NCBI RefSeq assembly: GCF_900111125.1
Contig: NZ_FOGE01000001.1
Coordinates: 310,001 to 374,000 of the forward strand
Source: Sphingobium sp. YR768
GTDB lineage: Bacteria > Pseudomonadota > Alphaproteobacteria > Sphingomonadales > Sphingomonadaceae
Reading direction: 5' to 3'
DNA: 64,000 bases
A model generated the notes under the pieces. It saw only the letters and a program-made list of their open reading frames with translations. It had not been told where the DNA came from and did no database searches. The translations under genes were made by a program, and so were the position numbers. Shown piece by piece: positions 1-9,084 of the stretch; position 1 is the stretch's first letter; every line of letters starts with the position of its first letter.

Positions 1-1187
1 TGACACCCCTCACCCATCTGTCCGGCGGCCAGCGCACCCGTGCCGCTCTGGCGGCCTGTGTCTTCGCGCAACCCGACTGGCTGCTGCTGGACGAACCGAC
101 CAATCATTTGGATGCCGAAGGGCGGGAAGCCGTCACCGCCCTGCTGAAACGCTGGCGCGGCGGCGCGATCGTGGTCAGTCACGACCGCGCTCTGCTGGAC
201 ATCATGGATGCCATCGCCGAACTGACCAGCCTTGGCATCGCCCGCTATGGCGGCAATTGGTCGGCCTATCGCGCACGCAAGGATGTGGAACTGGCAGCGG
301 CGCAGGATAGGCTCGACCATGCCGAGCGGCAGGCCTCCACCATCGCCCGCAAGACACAGATAGCCACCGAACGGCAGCAGCGCCGCGACGGCGCAGGCGC
401 ACGGCAGGCGGCGAAGGGGGGCTTGCCCCGCATTTTGCTGGGCAAGCGCAAGGAACAGGCGGAACGATCCGGCGGGGACGCCGCCCGTCGCAACGACCAG
501 CAACGTCAACAGGCGCAGGAGACTATCGCAGAGGCGCGCGGCAAGATCGAGATTTTGGCGCCGCTGACCGTCACCTTGCCATCGGCCAATATCCCTTCCA
601 GCCGGACCTTGCTGCGGCTGGAGGGCGTCACGGCTGGCCATGATCCCGCTCATCCGGTTCTTCGCGACCTGAGCCTGACGATCACCGGCCCCGAACGGAT
701 CGCCATCACCGGTCCCAACGGCGCGGGGAAATCGACGCTGCTGCATCTGATCGCCGGTCAGATCGCGCCGTTCATCGGACAGGTCCACCAGCCCGAAAAC
801 AGCGCCCTGCTGGATCAGGAGGCGAGCCTGCTCGACGGGGAAAACAGCATCGCCGACAATTTCGCCCGGCTGCATCCGGGCGCGACACGCAACGCCATTC
901 ACGCAGCCCTGGCGCGTTTCCGGTTCCGGGCGGACCTGGCGCTACAACGGGTCGCGACGCTGAGCGGCGGGCAAAAATTGCGCGCCGCTCTGGCCTGCGT
1001 GCTGGGCGGCGACACGGTGCCGCCGCTGCTGCTGCTGGACGAACCGACCAACCATCTCGACCTCGATTCGATCGCCGCGATCGAGCAGGGACTGGCCGCC
1101 TATGACGGCGCCCTGATCGTGGTCAGCCACGACAGCGCCTTCCTCGACGCCATCGGCATCACCCGGCGCATCCCTCTACCTCAATGA
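1..1187 (+). CDS. ABC-F family ATP-binding protein (5' end outside window)
   Basis: The frame is open from base 3, so the gene starts before the window. The visible part begins inside the first nucleotide-binding domain, at its signature LSGGQ and the Walker B run LLLDEPTNHLD. A charged linker of roughly 150 residues follows. The second domain then has Walker A (GPNGAGKS), LSGGQ and a second LLLDEPTNHLD. Two fused ATPase domains without membrane segments and with EPTNHLD in both are the mark of the ABC-F family, soluble proteins that act on ribosomes (translation factors or antibiotic protection). Which subfamily cannot be told from this fragment. Its stop overlaps the convergent transporter gene by 7 bases. 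Confidence 0.9.
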   Translation, partial: TPLTHLSGGQRTRAALAACVFAQPDWLLLDEPTNHLDAEGREAVTALLKRWRGGAIVVSHDRALLDIMDAIAELTSLGIARYGGNWSAYRARKDVELAAAQDRLDHAERQASTIARKTQIATERQQRRDGAGARQAAKGGLPRILLGKRKEQAERSGGDAARRNDQQRQQAQETIAEARGKIEILAPLTVTLPSANIPSSRTLLRLEGVTAGHDPAHPVLRDLSLTITGPERIAITGPNGAGKSTLLHLIAGQIAPFIGQVHQPENSALLDQEASLLDGENSIADNFARLHPGATRNAIHAALARFRFRADLALQRVATLSGGQKLRAALACVLGGDTVPPLLLLDEPTNHLDLDSIAAIEQGLAAYDGALIVVSHDSAFLDAIGITRRIPLPQ

Positions 1188-2707
1188 GCGGCAGAGGTAT
1201 CCACATTGGCGCGCGGTCTGGGCGCGATCCACACGATCACGGCCGCGGCGAACAGAATGATCGCCGATATGAAGAAGACATGATCGACCGCGATCACGGT
1301 GGCTTCCTGTTCGACCAGGTTCGAAATCGTCTGCCGCGCCTGTTCCACCGAGAAACCCAGGTTGGTCAGCACTGACTGGGTCTGGTCGGGTTGCAGAACG
1401 GATGCCATTTCGCTGCGCGACACGCGCTGGGAATCGCCCCATTCCGTCAGCACCAGCGACGTCGCGATCGCCGTCGCCATGGTCCGCACGAAATTCTGCA
1501 AGCCAGCCGCGGACGCCGTTTCGCTCGGCAGGACCGATCCCAGCGTCAGCGTGGTCAAAGGAATGAAGAAGAAGGGCAAAGCAAAGCCCTGGACGAATTG
1601 CGGAATGATCATGGTCCCGAAATCGACGCCGCTGGTCCAATGTGCCCGCACCAGCGACATGATGCCGATCCACGCCACCGCGCAGGAAATCAGCAGCCGC
1701 GCGTCGACCTTCGTCATCATCCTGGCGGCGATCGGTGCGGTGAACAGGGCCGCCATCGCCGTCATCGCCGTCACGATGCCGGCCCATGTCGCGGTATAGC
1801 CCATCGACATCTGCAACCATTGCGGGATGACGACGATACTGGCGAAATAGGAACCGAAACAGAGCGACAAGGTGAACAGGCCAGAGCTGAAACCGACATG
1901 GCGGAATACGCGGAGATCGACCACCGGATGTTCCTCGGTCAATTCCCAGATGACGAACACGAGGAAACCAATAAAGGCCATCAGCGCCAGCGCCACGATC
2001 ATCGGATCGGCGAACCAGTCATGATCGCGCCCGATATCCAGCATGATCTGAAGACAGCCGATCCAGAAGACCAGCAGGAACAGGCCGACCTTGTCGATCG
2101 GGATCTTCGCCGTATCCGTCTCCACCGGCCGCAGCAGCGCCTGCGCGGCGAACACGCACAGCGCCGCGATCGGCAGGTTGATGAAGAAGATCCAGTGCCA
2201 GCTCCAATTGTCGCTGATATAGCCGCCGACGATCGGGCCAAGCGCCGGCCCCATCAGCGTCGTCATCGCCCATAGCCCCATGGCGCGCCCGCGCGTTTCG
2301 GGCGGGAATATCCGCATCAGCAGCGTTTGCGACATGGGCATGATCGGCCCGCCGCAAATGCCCTGACCAATGCGGCAGGCGACCAGCATCGTCAGCGTGC
2401 TGGACAGGCCACACAGCACCGAGAAAAGGCCAAAGCCGATCATCGACAGCGTGAACATGCGCACCACGCCGAACCGCATCGCCAGCCATCCGGTCAACGG
2501 CACACAGATGGCCTCGGCCACGGCATAGGATGTAATGATCCATGTGCCCTGATCGGGCGAAATGCCCAGATTGCCAGCGATATGCGGGACGGACACGTTG
2601 GCGATCGTCAGGTCCAGCACAACCATCAGGTTGCTCAGCGCCAGAACAAGCCCCGCCAGCGTCCGGCTGCGCGGGGAAAGCCTTGAGAAGATATCGTCGC
2701 CAGCCAT
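1181..2707 (-). CDS. DHA2-family MFS multidrug transporter (EmrB-like)
   Basis: A 508-residue inner-membrane protein with about 14 hydrophobic segments, the usual length and topology of the EmrB/QacA (DHA2) drug:proton antiporters. Visible family motifs are DLTIANVSVPHIAGNL in the first helix, the MFS loop around GWLAMRFGVVRMF, and the helix 5 motif GPALGPIVGGYI. It is the last gene of a three-gene operon (outer-membrane factor, membrane fusion protein, transporter), 14 bases after the fusion protein. Together they would form a tripartite pump moving toxic hydrophobic compounds from the inner membrane or cytoplasm to outside. The substrate is unknown. Confidence 0.92.
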   Translation of the reverse strand: MAGDDIFSRLSPRSRTLAGLVLALSNLMVVLDLTIANVSVPHIAGNLGISPDQGTWIITSYAVAEAICVPLTGWLAMRFGVVRMFTLSMIGFGLFSVLCGLSSTLTMLVACRIGQGICGGPIMPMSQTLLMRIFPPETRGRAMGLWAMTTLMGPALGPIVGGYISDNWSWHWIFFINLPIAALCVFAAQALLRPVETDTAKIPIDKVGLFLLVFWIGCLQIMLDIGRDHDWFADPMIVALALMAFIGFLVFVIWELTEEHPVVDLRVFRHVGFSSGLFTLSLCFGSYFASIVVIPQWLQMSMGYTATWAGIVTAMTAMAALFTAPIAARMMTKVDARLLISCAVAWIGIMSLVRAHWTSGVDFGTMIIPQFVQGFALPFFFIPLTTLTLGSVLPSETASAAGLQNFVRTMATAIATSLVLTEWGDSQRVSRSEMASVLQPDQTQSVLTNLGFSVEQARQTISNLVEQEATVIAVDHVFFISAIILFAAAVIVWIAPRPRANVDTSAAH

Positions 2708-2721
2708 CGCCGGGGCGCCCC

Positions 2722-3858
2722 TTATTTTTCGCTCAGGTCGATCTCGACGTCCATGGACAATCCGACACGCAGCGGATGCGCAGCCAGTTCCTTGGGGTCG
2801 AGCGCGATGCGCAGCGGCAGGCGCTGCACGATCTTGATCCAGTTGCCGGTCGCATTCTGCGCGGGGATCAGGGACAGGGACGAACCCGTGCCGCCGGAAA
2901 AGCCGACGACCTTGCCATGATAGACGACATCGCCGCCATAGAGGTCGGACGTCACGGTTGCGGGCATGCCGACCTTCACGTCACGCAACTGGCGTTCCTT
3001 GAAATTCGCGTCGACATAGAGATGGCCGAGCGGAACGATCGTCATGATCGAATTGCCCTGCGCCACGCGCTGGCCCACCTGCACCTGCCGCTTGGTGATC
3101 ACGCCGTCGATCGGCGCGCGGATGATGCTGCGATCCAGATCCAGCTTCGCCGAATCCAGCTTCGCCTGTGCCGCCATCACCGCCGGATCGGTATCGATGG
3201 TCGATCCGCGCACCAGCGCATCATTGGCTTCCAGCTGACCGGTGGCGGCGCCACGGGTCGCCTGCGCCGTCTGGACGCCGGCACGGGCCAGATCGAGCGC
3301 CGCCTTCGCAGAGGCATAGCCCTTGCGCGCGGTGGTGACTTCATCACCGGACACAGCGCCGTCATTCACCAGCGCCTCGCGGCGTTGCAGGTCGATCCGG
3401 GCCTTGTCGAAATCCGCCTGCGCGGTGGCGAGCTGCGCGCGCGCCTGCACGATATCCGCGCCACGTGCGTCGACCTGCGCAGCGAGCGACTGGCTGGTCG
3501 CCTGCATCTGGCGGAAGCGGCGACGCGCATCGGCCAGATCAGCCTCCGCCTGCGCCACGGCGATCTGGGCATTGGTCGGGTCCAGCTTGACCAGAACATC
3601 GCCCTTCTTGACGGCCTGCGTATCGCTGACCAGCACCTCGATGGCCTGGGCAGAGATCAGCGGCGTCACCTGCGCCATTTCCGCATTCACATAGGCGTTA
3701 TCGGTGCCGACATGATTGCGGCCGACCAGCAGATACCAGGCGCCCCATAGCAGCCCGACGACGATCACGACCACCGCCAGACGGATCAGCCATGTCTTGC
3801 GCGCCGACTGACGCTCTTCCTGCTTCGCTTCGGTGGTTTCGAGGGCGGCGTCAGCCAT
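2722..3858 (-). CDS. HlyD/EmrA-type membrane fusion protein
   Basis: A 378-residue periplasmic adaptor with one N-terminal membrane anchor (residues about 20–42), a biotinyl-lipoyl-like segment, a long alpha-helical hairpin rich in Ala, Gln and Arg, and a beta-barrel region (DGVITKRQVQVGQRV). This is the order found in EmrA, the partner of DHA2 transporters. The chosen ATG at 3858 overlaps the end of the upstream outer-membrane gene by 8 bases. A longer frame upstream would lie wholly inside that gene and is unlikely. It should bridge the transporter and the NodT-like channel. Confidence 0.9.
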   Translation of the reverse strand: MADAALETTEAKQEERQSARKTWLIRLAVVVIVVGLLWGAWYLLVGRNHVGTDNAYVNAEMAQVTPLISAQAIEVLVSDTQAVKKGDVLVKLDPTNAQIAVAQAEADLADARRRFRQMQATSQSLAAQVDARGADIVQARAQLATAQADFDKARIDLQRREALVNDGAVSGDEVTTARKGYASAKAALDLARAGVQTAQATRGAATGQLEANDALVRGSTIDTDPAVMAAQAKLDSAKLDLDRSIIRAPIDGVITKRQVQVGQRVAQGNSIMTIVPLGHLYVDANFKERQLRDVKVGMPATVTSDLYGGDVVYHGKVVGFSGGTGSSLSLIPAQNATGNWIKIVQRLPLRIALDPKELAAHPLRVGLSMDVEIDLSEK

Positions 3859-5365
3859 GCGGTTGATCCTTGGAGAGGGGTTCGCCGGCGGTGAAACCAC
3901 CACCCAGCGCACGGATAAGGGCAATATCGGTGGAGAAGGCGCTGGCTTCCAGCCCCGCCAGTTGCTGACGCGCAGCCAGCAACTGATCCTCGACATTCAG
4001 CACGTCGAGATAGGTGGAAAGCCCGCCCTTGTAGCGTTTCTGCGCGATGGCATAGGCATCTTCCGACGCCGTGACCGCCGCCTTCGCATCGGTCACGCGC
4101 AGGTCCAGCGTCTTGCGGGTGGTGACGGCGTCAGCCACCTCCTGATACGCGCCCAGCACGGCCTTGTCATAAGAAGCGACCGCTTCGTCATAGGTCGCAC
4201 GCGCGCCACGATATTGCGCGCGCAGCGCCCCGCCATGGAAAATCGGCAGGCTGATCGCCGGCCCCGCATTGCCGAAGATCGAATCCTTCGAAAACAGCGT
4301 GTCGGTGAAGGGCCGGTTCGTACCGTTGATCGTGTTGCCAGCGAAGATCGCATCATAGCCGAGAGACTGCACGCCGATCAGCGCGCTCAGTCGCACCGCC
4401 GGATAGAAATCGGCGCGCGCCACCTTAATCTTGCTTGCCGCCGCTTCCGCGCGGGCCAGCGCAGCGGCGACATCGGGGCGGCGGGCAACCAGATTGGTCG
4501 TCACATCCGCCGGCAGGCCCAGCGGCGCCAGCGCGCCGATCTTCGGCCGGGTGATGGAAAGGCCACGATCCGGCCCTGCGCCGATCAGCGCGGCAATCTG
4601 ATGCTGGCGCAGTTCGATCGCCATCTTTGCACCGGCCAGCTGCGCCTTGGCAGACGACACGGTGGCGTCGGCCTGACGCACGCTGCCTTGTGTTTCCAGA
4701 CCATTTTGCCGCCGGTCGGCCACCAGCTTCTGGCTGGCCAGCCGCAGGTCCAGCGTCCGCTGGGCGATTTCCGCATCGTCATGCAGACGGGCGAGGTCGG
4801 CATAGGCATCGGCGATTGCCGTGGCGAGCACCAGCCGCGCCTGCTGCGTATCGATCGTTGCGGCGCGCGCTTCGGAAGTTGCCGCCGCCAGCGACGCCTT
4901 GTTCTTGCCCCACAAGTCCAAGTCAAAGCCAAGATCCAGCGCCAGACGGCCCGTGCCCAGCCAGCCCTTCGGCACGAAAGCCGAGGGCGTGCCCATATTA
5001 TAGCTCTGCTTGGTCGCCGCTGCGCTACTCTCGGCATCGACAGTCGGCAGCAGCGCTGCACCCGCCTGCCGCTGCATGGCCATGGCGCTGCGGAAACGGG
5101 CATCGGCCATCGCCACGTCGGGGGACGCGCGCAGACCTTCCTCGATCAACTGATCGAGTTGCGGATCACCATAGGCCTTCCACCAGCCATCACCGGGCCA
5201 GGCGGCCGGCGCAGCGGCAAGACTGCTGCTGGCGGCGACACTCTGGGCCGACCGCATTTCGGGTTTCGGCCCCAGATCGGGCACCGCCGCGCAGGCAGAC
5301 AGGATCAGGATAGATGAGGCCACGCCTCCCATGCGGGTGGCCAGGGCAAAGCGACTCAAGGACAT
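3851..5365 (-). CDS. NodT-family outer-membrane efflux lipoprotein
   Basis: About 504 residues. The N-terminus is a lipoprotein signal ending in the lipobox ILSAC, followed by two outer-membrane-efflux repeats of long helices and strands, as in TolC/OprM/NodT channels. It is the first gene of the efflux operon. An in-frame GTG five codons earlier (5380) lies inside an operator-like palindrome, so the ATG at 5365 is preferred; AGGTGG sits 11 bases upstream of it. The operon is divergent from a TetR regulator and is likely under its control through the palindromes at 5373 and 5434. Confidence 0.88.
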   Translation of the reverse strand: MSLSRFALATRMGGVASSILILSACAAVPDLGPKPEMRSAQSVAASSSLAAAPAAWPGDGWWKAYGDPQLDQLIEEGLRASPDVAMADARFRSAMAMQRQAGAALLPTVDAESSAAATKQSYNMGTPSAFVPKGWLGTGRLALDLGFDLDLWGKNKASLAAATSEARAATIDTQQARLVLATAIADAYADLARLHDDAEIAQRTLDLRLASQKLVADRRQNGLETQGSVRQADATVSSAKAQLAGAKMAIELRQHQIAALIGAGPDRGLSITRPKIGALAPLGLPADVTTNLVARRPDVAAALARAEAAASKIKVARADFYPAVRLSALIGVQSLGYDAIFAGNTINGTNRPFTDTLFSKDSIFGNAGPAISLPIFHGGALRAQYRGARATYDEAVASYDKAVLGAYQEVADAVTTRKTLDLRVTDAKAAVTASEDAYAIAQKRYKGGLSTYLDVLNVEDQLLAARQQLAGLEASAFSTDIALIRALGGGFTAGEPLSKDQPHG

Positions 5366-5372
5366 ATCAAAC

Positions 5373-5388
5373 CGTACCACCTAGTATG
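5373..5388. promoter_or_regulatory. Operator-like palindrome 1 (TetR site, efflux side)
   Basis: CGTACCACCTAGTATG, an inverted repeat CGTAC-N6-GTATG with one mismatch to the perfect copy at 5434. It lies just upstream of the efflux operon start, where a bound repressor would block transcription. Assignment to the neighbouring TetR protein is inferred from position and from the two matching copies. Confidence 0.6.
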
Positions 5389-5417
5389 AAAATCGCCATT
5401 GCGCCCGCTGCAAAGCC

Positions 5418-5446
5418 TTGTCAACAAAATTAGCGTACTCTATGGT
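5418..5446 (+). promoter_or_regulatory. Likely promoter of the TetR gene
   Basis: TTGTCA (5418–5423) and TATGGT (5441–5446) are separated by 17 bases. The expected transcription start (about 5452–5454) falls right at the ATG at 5455, so the mRNA would be leaderless or nearly so. The -10 element lies inside the perfect palindrome at 5434–5449, which fits autorepression. Confidence 0.45.
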
Positions 5447-5449
5447 ACG
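5434..5449. promoter_or_regulatory. Operator-like palindrome 2 (TetR site, regulator side)
   Basis: CGTACTCTATGGTACG is a perfect CGTAC-N6-GTACG inverted repeat, 61 bases from the related palindrome at 5373. It overlaps the predicted -10 box of the regulator and ends 5 bases before the start codon. Two copies of one half-site pattern in a divergent TetR/efflux intergenic region are strong evidence of the operator pair. Confidence 0.65.
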
Positions 5450-5454
5450 TTTTT

Positions 5455-6126
5455 ATGACAGAGCCGCCGCCCCCTCCGATTCCCAGCAAAAGGGAAGCCC
5501 GTCGACAGGACCGGCGCGACACGATCCTGAATGTGGCGCAATGCTATTTTCTGGAACATGGCTATGCGGGAACCAGCATGTCCGGCATCGCCGCCGAACT
5601 GGGTGGCTCCAAAGGGACGCTCTGGAATTACTTCCCGTCCAAGCCCGCGCTCTTCTCTGCCGTGCTCGACCGGGTGGCAAAGGCCTATCGCGCGCGACTT
5701 TCCCAATTGCTTGATCCGGGCAATGCGCTGGAACCGACCTTGCGTGCCGCCTGCCTCAGCCTGCTGACCAAGGTGACATCTCCCGAAGCGATCGCCCTGC
5801 ATCGGCTGATCGTGGCGGAAGGACGGCGCTTCCCGGAACTGGCGCAGATTTTCTTTGACCTGGCCCCCATGAATACCCGGCTACTGCTGGCGGACTTTCT
5901 GTTCGGCGCCATGCAGCGCGGCCAGTTGCGACAGGCTGACCCTGTGGATGCCGCCCGCGCGCTGATGTCGCTGACCATGTCGAACAGCCATCACCAAATG
6001 CTCATGGGGCAGATCGAGCAACCCGATCCGTCGCAACTCGAAGCAGATGTCCACTTCGCCGTCGACCTGTTCCTGCGCGCATACGGCATCCATGATGCAG
6101 GCGATCCGGCGAACGCCCGCCATTAA
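5455..6126 (+). CDS. TetR/AcrR-family repressor of the efflux operon
   Basis: 223 residues. The N-terminal quarter has the TetR DNA-binding fold: RDTILNVAQCYFLEHGYAG, then the recognition-helix region SKGTLWNYFPSKPALF. The C-terminal two thirds is helical and variable, as expected for the ligand-binding domain (a TetR_C-like region with LHRLIVAEGRRFPELA). It is divergent from the NodT–EmrA–EmrB operon. The likely role is to repress both promoters until a pump substrate binds. No Shine-Dalgarno sequence is visible before the ATG. Confidence 0.9.
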   Translation: MTEPPPPPIPSKREARRQDRRDTILNVAQCYFLEHGYAGTSMSGIAAELGGSKGTLWNYFPSKPALFSAVLDRVAKAYRARLSQLLDPGNALEPTLRAACLSLLTKVTSPEAIALHRLIVAEGRRFPELAQIFFDLAPMNTRLLLADFLFGAMQRGQLRQADPVDAARALMSLTMSNSHHQMLMGQIEQPDPSQLEADVHFAVDLFLRAYGIHDAGDPANARH

Positions 6127-6176
6127 CCATTTCTTTGCGCGCCGATCCTATCCTTCCTCCGTCAAGAAGGTGGGAC

Positions 6177-6803
6177 ATGATTCAGTTCTTCAAGCGTAAC
6201 CGGAGCCGTCATCCCGACTCGTTGGGTAAGGTTGAAAATGTGCAACCGCAGCGGCGGCTGCGCCTGTTGCTGGTGGATGAAAACCCGACCGCGCGCGCCG
6301 TGATCGCCCGCCGCCTTTCGCATCTCAATTATGATATCGTGCTGGCCGAAAATGGCTTTATCGCCCTCACCCTGTTGGTGACGCGCCCGGTCGACGCCAT
6401 ATTGATCGACATGGACCTGACCATGTTGCCCGCCGTGGCGACGATGCAGAAGATTCGCGCCGCCAATCTGGCCGGCAATTCCTGTTTCGTGATGATCGCC
6501 GGCCGGCTCGACGGCCAGTCGACGATCGAAGCGCTGGAAGCAGGCGCGGACGACCATGTCGTGAAGCCTTTCGACTTCGATGTCCTCGACGCCCGCTTGC
6601 GGCACCTGTGCCATCGCGCCGACGCGATGGGCGCCCTCACCCGCCATAATGCCGATCTGGACGCCCGTATTGCGCGCCGGGCGGTGGAACTGGGCGAAAC
6701 CCGCGAAACCCTGCGCGAATTGCAGGCGGACCGGGCGCGACTGGTGTCCTCGATCCAGGCGTTGCAGGATGAAGTGACGCGGCTCCAGTCAGCCCCGGCT
6801 TAA
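6177..6803 (+). CDS. Single-domain response regulator with C-terminal coiled coil
   Basis: 208 residues from an ATG with AAGGTGGGA just upstream. Residues about 29–145 form a CheY-like receiver: acidic pair D34/E35, phospho-acceptor D78 (in ILIDMD) and K130 (in VKPF). The usual Thr/Ser switch residue at the end of strand 4 is replaced by Ala (MIAGR). The last 55 residues are a charged heptad-like helix (LRELQADRARLVSSIQ) and no DNA-binding or enzymatic output domain follows. No histidine kinase is adjacent. It may signal by protein contact; the partner is unknown. Confidence 0.8.
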   Translation: MIQFFKRNRSRHPDSLGKVENVQPQRRLRLLLVDENPTARAVIARRLSHLNYDIVLAENGFIALTLLVTRPVDAILIDMDLTMLPAVATMQKIRAANLAGNSCFVMIAGRLDGQSTIEALEAGADDHVVKPFDFDVLDARLRHLCHRADAMGALTRHNADLDARIARRAVELGETRETLRELQADRARLVSSIQALQDEVTRLQSAPA

Positions 6804-7541
6804 CCAGACCGAAAGCCCCTCCGCCGATTCCACTGGCGGCGCCTCCGCAGCGATCCGCGCCGCATCGGCACGGGCGCGGTCCAATATCGCGTCAGGCGTG
6901 CCCGACGGATAATAGACGCGATCGGCCAGCGCCAGCATGCGCGCATCCCTGATCGTCAAATCATCGGGATCGTCCGATCGCAACCGGACATGATGGACAG
7001 CGTCAGCCGCACCATCCGATCCCGCCGCCAGCCAAGTATCGACATCGGGATCGCTGCCCAGCGGATCGATCACGCCGCCGGGCGCCAGACCCTGCGCGAT
7101 CGCCCGACGCCTTTGCCCCGCATCCGGCCATAGCCGCCGCAGGTCCGGCCGGGCCGTGAACAAATGGCGGGCGAGCGATCCAATATGCTGGGGCAGCATC
7201 GCCTCCAGCCTTTGCCGCAAGGCCGCCGCCAGTCCCGCCGACGCGCCGCCGGTGCCGATCGCGATCAGCACCGGATCGCGATCCACGATCGCAGGCAGGG
7301 TGAAATCGCACAGGGCCGGCCGGTCGGTCGCGTTCACCAGAACGCCGCGCGCCTTCAATCGGGCCACCACCGCCTCGTCGCCATCCGACACGATGGCGAT
7401 GCGCGCCTCCCCATCATCCTCGCCGACGATGATCGCGCCCGCCCGCTCCAGCAGGCGGCGCTTGGCATCCGCCGCCTCGCCCGCACCGGTCAGGATGACC
7501 GGCCTGCCCGTCAGCAACAGGAAGACGGGCAGGCTCTGCAT
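6789..7541 (-). CDS. Siroheme synthase N-domain protein (precorrin-2 dehydrogenase, CysG-N)
   Basis: 250 residues starting at the ATG whose A is shared with the lysA stop (TGATG), so translation is probably coupled. The N-terminal NAD-binding segment (FLLLTGRPVILTGAGEAADAKRRLL) and the following SAIGTGGASAG-like region (IAIGTGGASAGLAAALRQ) match the CysG N-terminal/Met8p family, which oxidises precorrin-2 and inserts iron to make siroheme. The SAM-dependent methyltransferase half of full CysG is absent, so the methylation step must be encoded elsewhere. It overlaps the convergent receiver gene by 15 bases. Confidence 0.82.
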   Translation of the reverse strand: MQSLPVFLLLTGRPVILTGAGEAADAKRRLLERAGAIIVGEDDGEARIAIVSDGDEAVVARLKARGVLVNATDRPALCDFTLPAIVDRDPVLIAIGTGGASAGLAAALRQRLEAMLPQHIGSLARHLFTARPDLRRLWPDAGQRRRAIAQGLAPGGVIDPLGSDPDVDTWLAAGSDGAADAVHHVRLRSDDPDDLTIRDARMLALADRVYYPSGTPDAILDRARADAARIAAEAPPVESAEGLSVWLSRG

Positions 7542-8803
7542 CAGGCGACCCAGTCGGGAATGATGTCCGCATCGATCAGCGCCTGGACCGGCGGCCGCTC
7601 CCGCACCACCGCCCATTTGTCGCCCGACACCAGCACTTCGGGCGTCAGCGGGCGGCTATTATAGGTGCCAGCCATGGTCGCGCCATAGGCGCCTGCCGTC
7701 ATGAAGGCGACCAGATCGCCGGCCTTCACCACATCCATGTCGCGATGCATGGCGAAAGTATCGCCGGTTTCGCAGACCGGTCCCACGACATTGGCTGTTT
7801 CGCGCACACCGGCTGGCTTTACCGCGCGGATATCATGCCAGGCATCATAGAGGCTGGGCCGCATCAGATCGTTCATGGCCGCATCGACGATGACGAAGGG
7901 CGCCTGCGCGCCCTGCTTCACCCGCACCACGCGCGACAGCAGCACGCCCGCATTGCCCACGATCACCCGGCCCGGCTCGAACATCAGCCGCACCGGCCAG
8001 CCCTGCGTCACCCGCGTAACCATCGCGCCATAATCGGCGGGGCTGGGCGGCAAAGGCTGCGAGGGATCATAGGGCACGCCAAGGCCACCGCCCAGATCGG
8101 CGGTGCGAATGTCATGGCCCGCCGCGCGCAGTTCCGTGATCAGCGCACCAACCTTGATGAAGGCGGCCTCCAGCGGCGCAAGATCGGTCAACTGGCTGCC
8201 GATATGCACGGCGACGCCCTGCACATCCAGACCGGGCAGATCACGCGCGGCGGCATAGCTTTCCAGTGCGCGGGCATAGGGTATGCCGAACTTGTTTTCC
8301 GACTTGCCGGTCGAAATCTTGGCATGGGTGCCAGCATCGACATCGGGGTTGATGCGATAGGCGACCGGCGCCTTCTTCCCCATCGACACTGCCACTTGCG
8401 ACAGCATTTCGGCTTCCGGCTCGCTTTCCAGATTAAACTGGTAGATGCCCTGTTCCAGCGCGATCCGCATTTCATCGGCGGTCTTACCGACCCCGGAAAA
8501 GACGATGCGGTTAGCCGGGATACCGGCAGCCACCGCGCGCAGCAATTCGCCGCCCGACACCACATCCGCGCCCAGCCCCAGCTTCGCCAGCGTCGCCAGC
8601 ACGGCGGCGTTGGGATTGGCCTTGACCGCAAAGGCGATCAGCGGGTCGGCCAGCGCGCTCAGCCCTTCACGGAATACGGCAACATGGCGTTCCAGCGTCG
8701 CGGTCGAATAAATATAGACGGGCGTGCCGACCGCCTGCGCGATCGCATCCATCGGCACCTGCTCCACCTGCATGGCGCCGTCGACATAGGTGAAATGATC
8801 CAA
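7541..8803 (-). CDS. lysA: Diaminopimelate decarboxylase
   Basis: 420 residues, normal length for LysA. The PLP lysine lies in FAVKANPNAAV (about K61); the glycine-rich phosphate site is GGGLGV and the active-site cysteine motif is GPVCETGD. It catalyses the last step of lysine synthesis, meso-diaminopimelate to L-lysine. It sits between a small lipoprotein gene and the CysG-N gene in a run argH–lipoprotein–lysA–CysG-N on one strand. The dapE gene of the same pathway is 18 kb away at 26.6 kb. Confidence 0.96.
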   Translation of the reverse strand: MDHFTYVDGAMQVEQVPMDAIAQAVGTPVYIYSTATLERHVAVFREGLSALADPLIAFAVKANPNAAVLATLAKLGLGADVVSGGELLRAVAAGIPANRIVFSGVGKTADEMRIALEQGIYQFNLESEPEAEMLSQVAVSMGKKAPVAYRINPDVDAGTHAKISTGKSENKFGIPYARALESYAAARDLPGLDVQGVAVHIGSQLTDLAPLEAAFIKVGALITELRAAGHDIRTADLGGGLGVPYDPSQPLPPSPADYGAMVTRVTQGWPVRLMFEPGRVIVGNAGVLLSRVVRVKQGAQAPFVIVDAAMNDLMRPSLYDAWHDIRAVKPAGVRETANVVGPVCETGDTFAMHRDMDVVKAGDLVAFMTAGAYGATMAGTYNSRPLTPEVLVSGDKWAVVRERPPVQALIDADIIPDWVA

Positions 8804-8826
8804 GGTCTGTTCCTGTAAACTGAAAC

Positions 8827-9084
8827 TTATTGCGGCTGCCGTTCGGGCGGCAGATCGAAACCGTCATCGTCGCGTTTTCGCGACTGGGTCAGCAATTCCA
8901 CGTTCCGCTCTGGCCGGGCCTGGATGGAAGGCTGCATCAGTTGCGCCGCGGTCGGCGCCGTTGCCGCGCCGTTCGGCACGGCCGGCAGGCTCTGCCCCTT
9001 CAGCGGCTTGAGCGGCTGACGCCCGCCACAGGCCGTCAGCGCCAATGCCACCAACGCCAGACCGGCAAGCGTCCGCTTCTTCAT
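8827..9084 (-). CDS. Small LptM-like lipoprotein
   Basis: 85 residues: a lipoprotein signal ([20 protein letters not shown], lipobox LTAC) followed by a proline- and glutamine-rich tail without a recognisable fold. Its start overlaps the end of argH by 4 bases and lysA follows 23 bases later. Short lipoproteins encoded just before lysA are common in proteobacteria (LptM/YifL, which assists assembly of the LPS translocon). The resemblance here is mainly in position, size and signal, so the function is tentative. Confidence 0.7.
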   Translation of the reverse strand: MKKRTLAGLALVALALTACGGRQPLKPLKGQSLPAVPNGAATAPTAAQLMQPSIQARPERNVELLTQSRKRDDDGFDLPPERQPQ

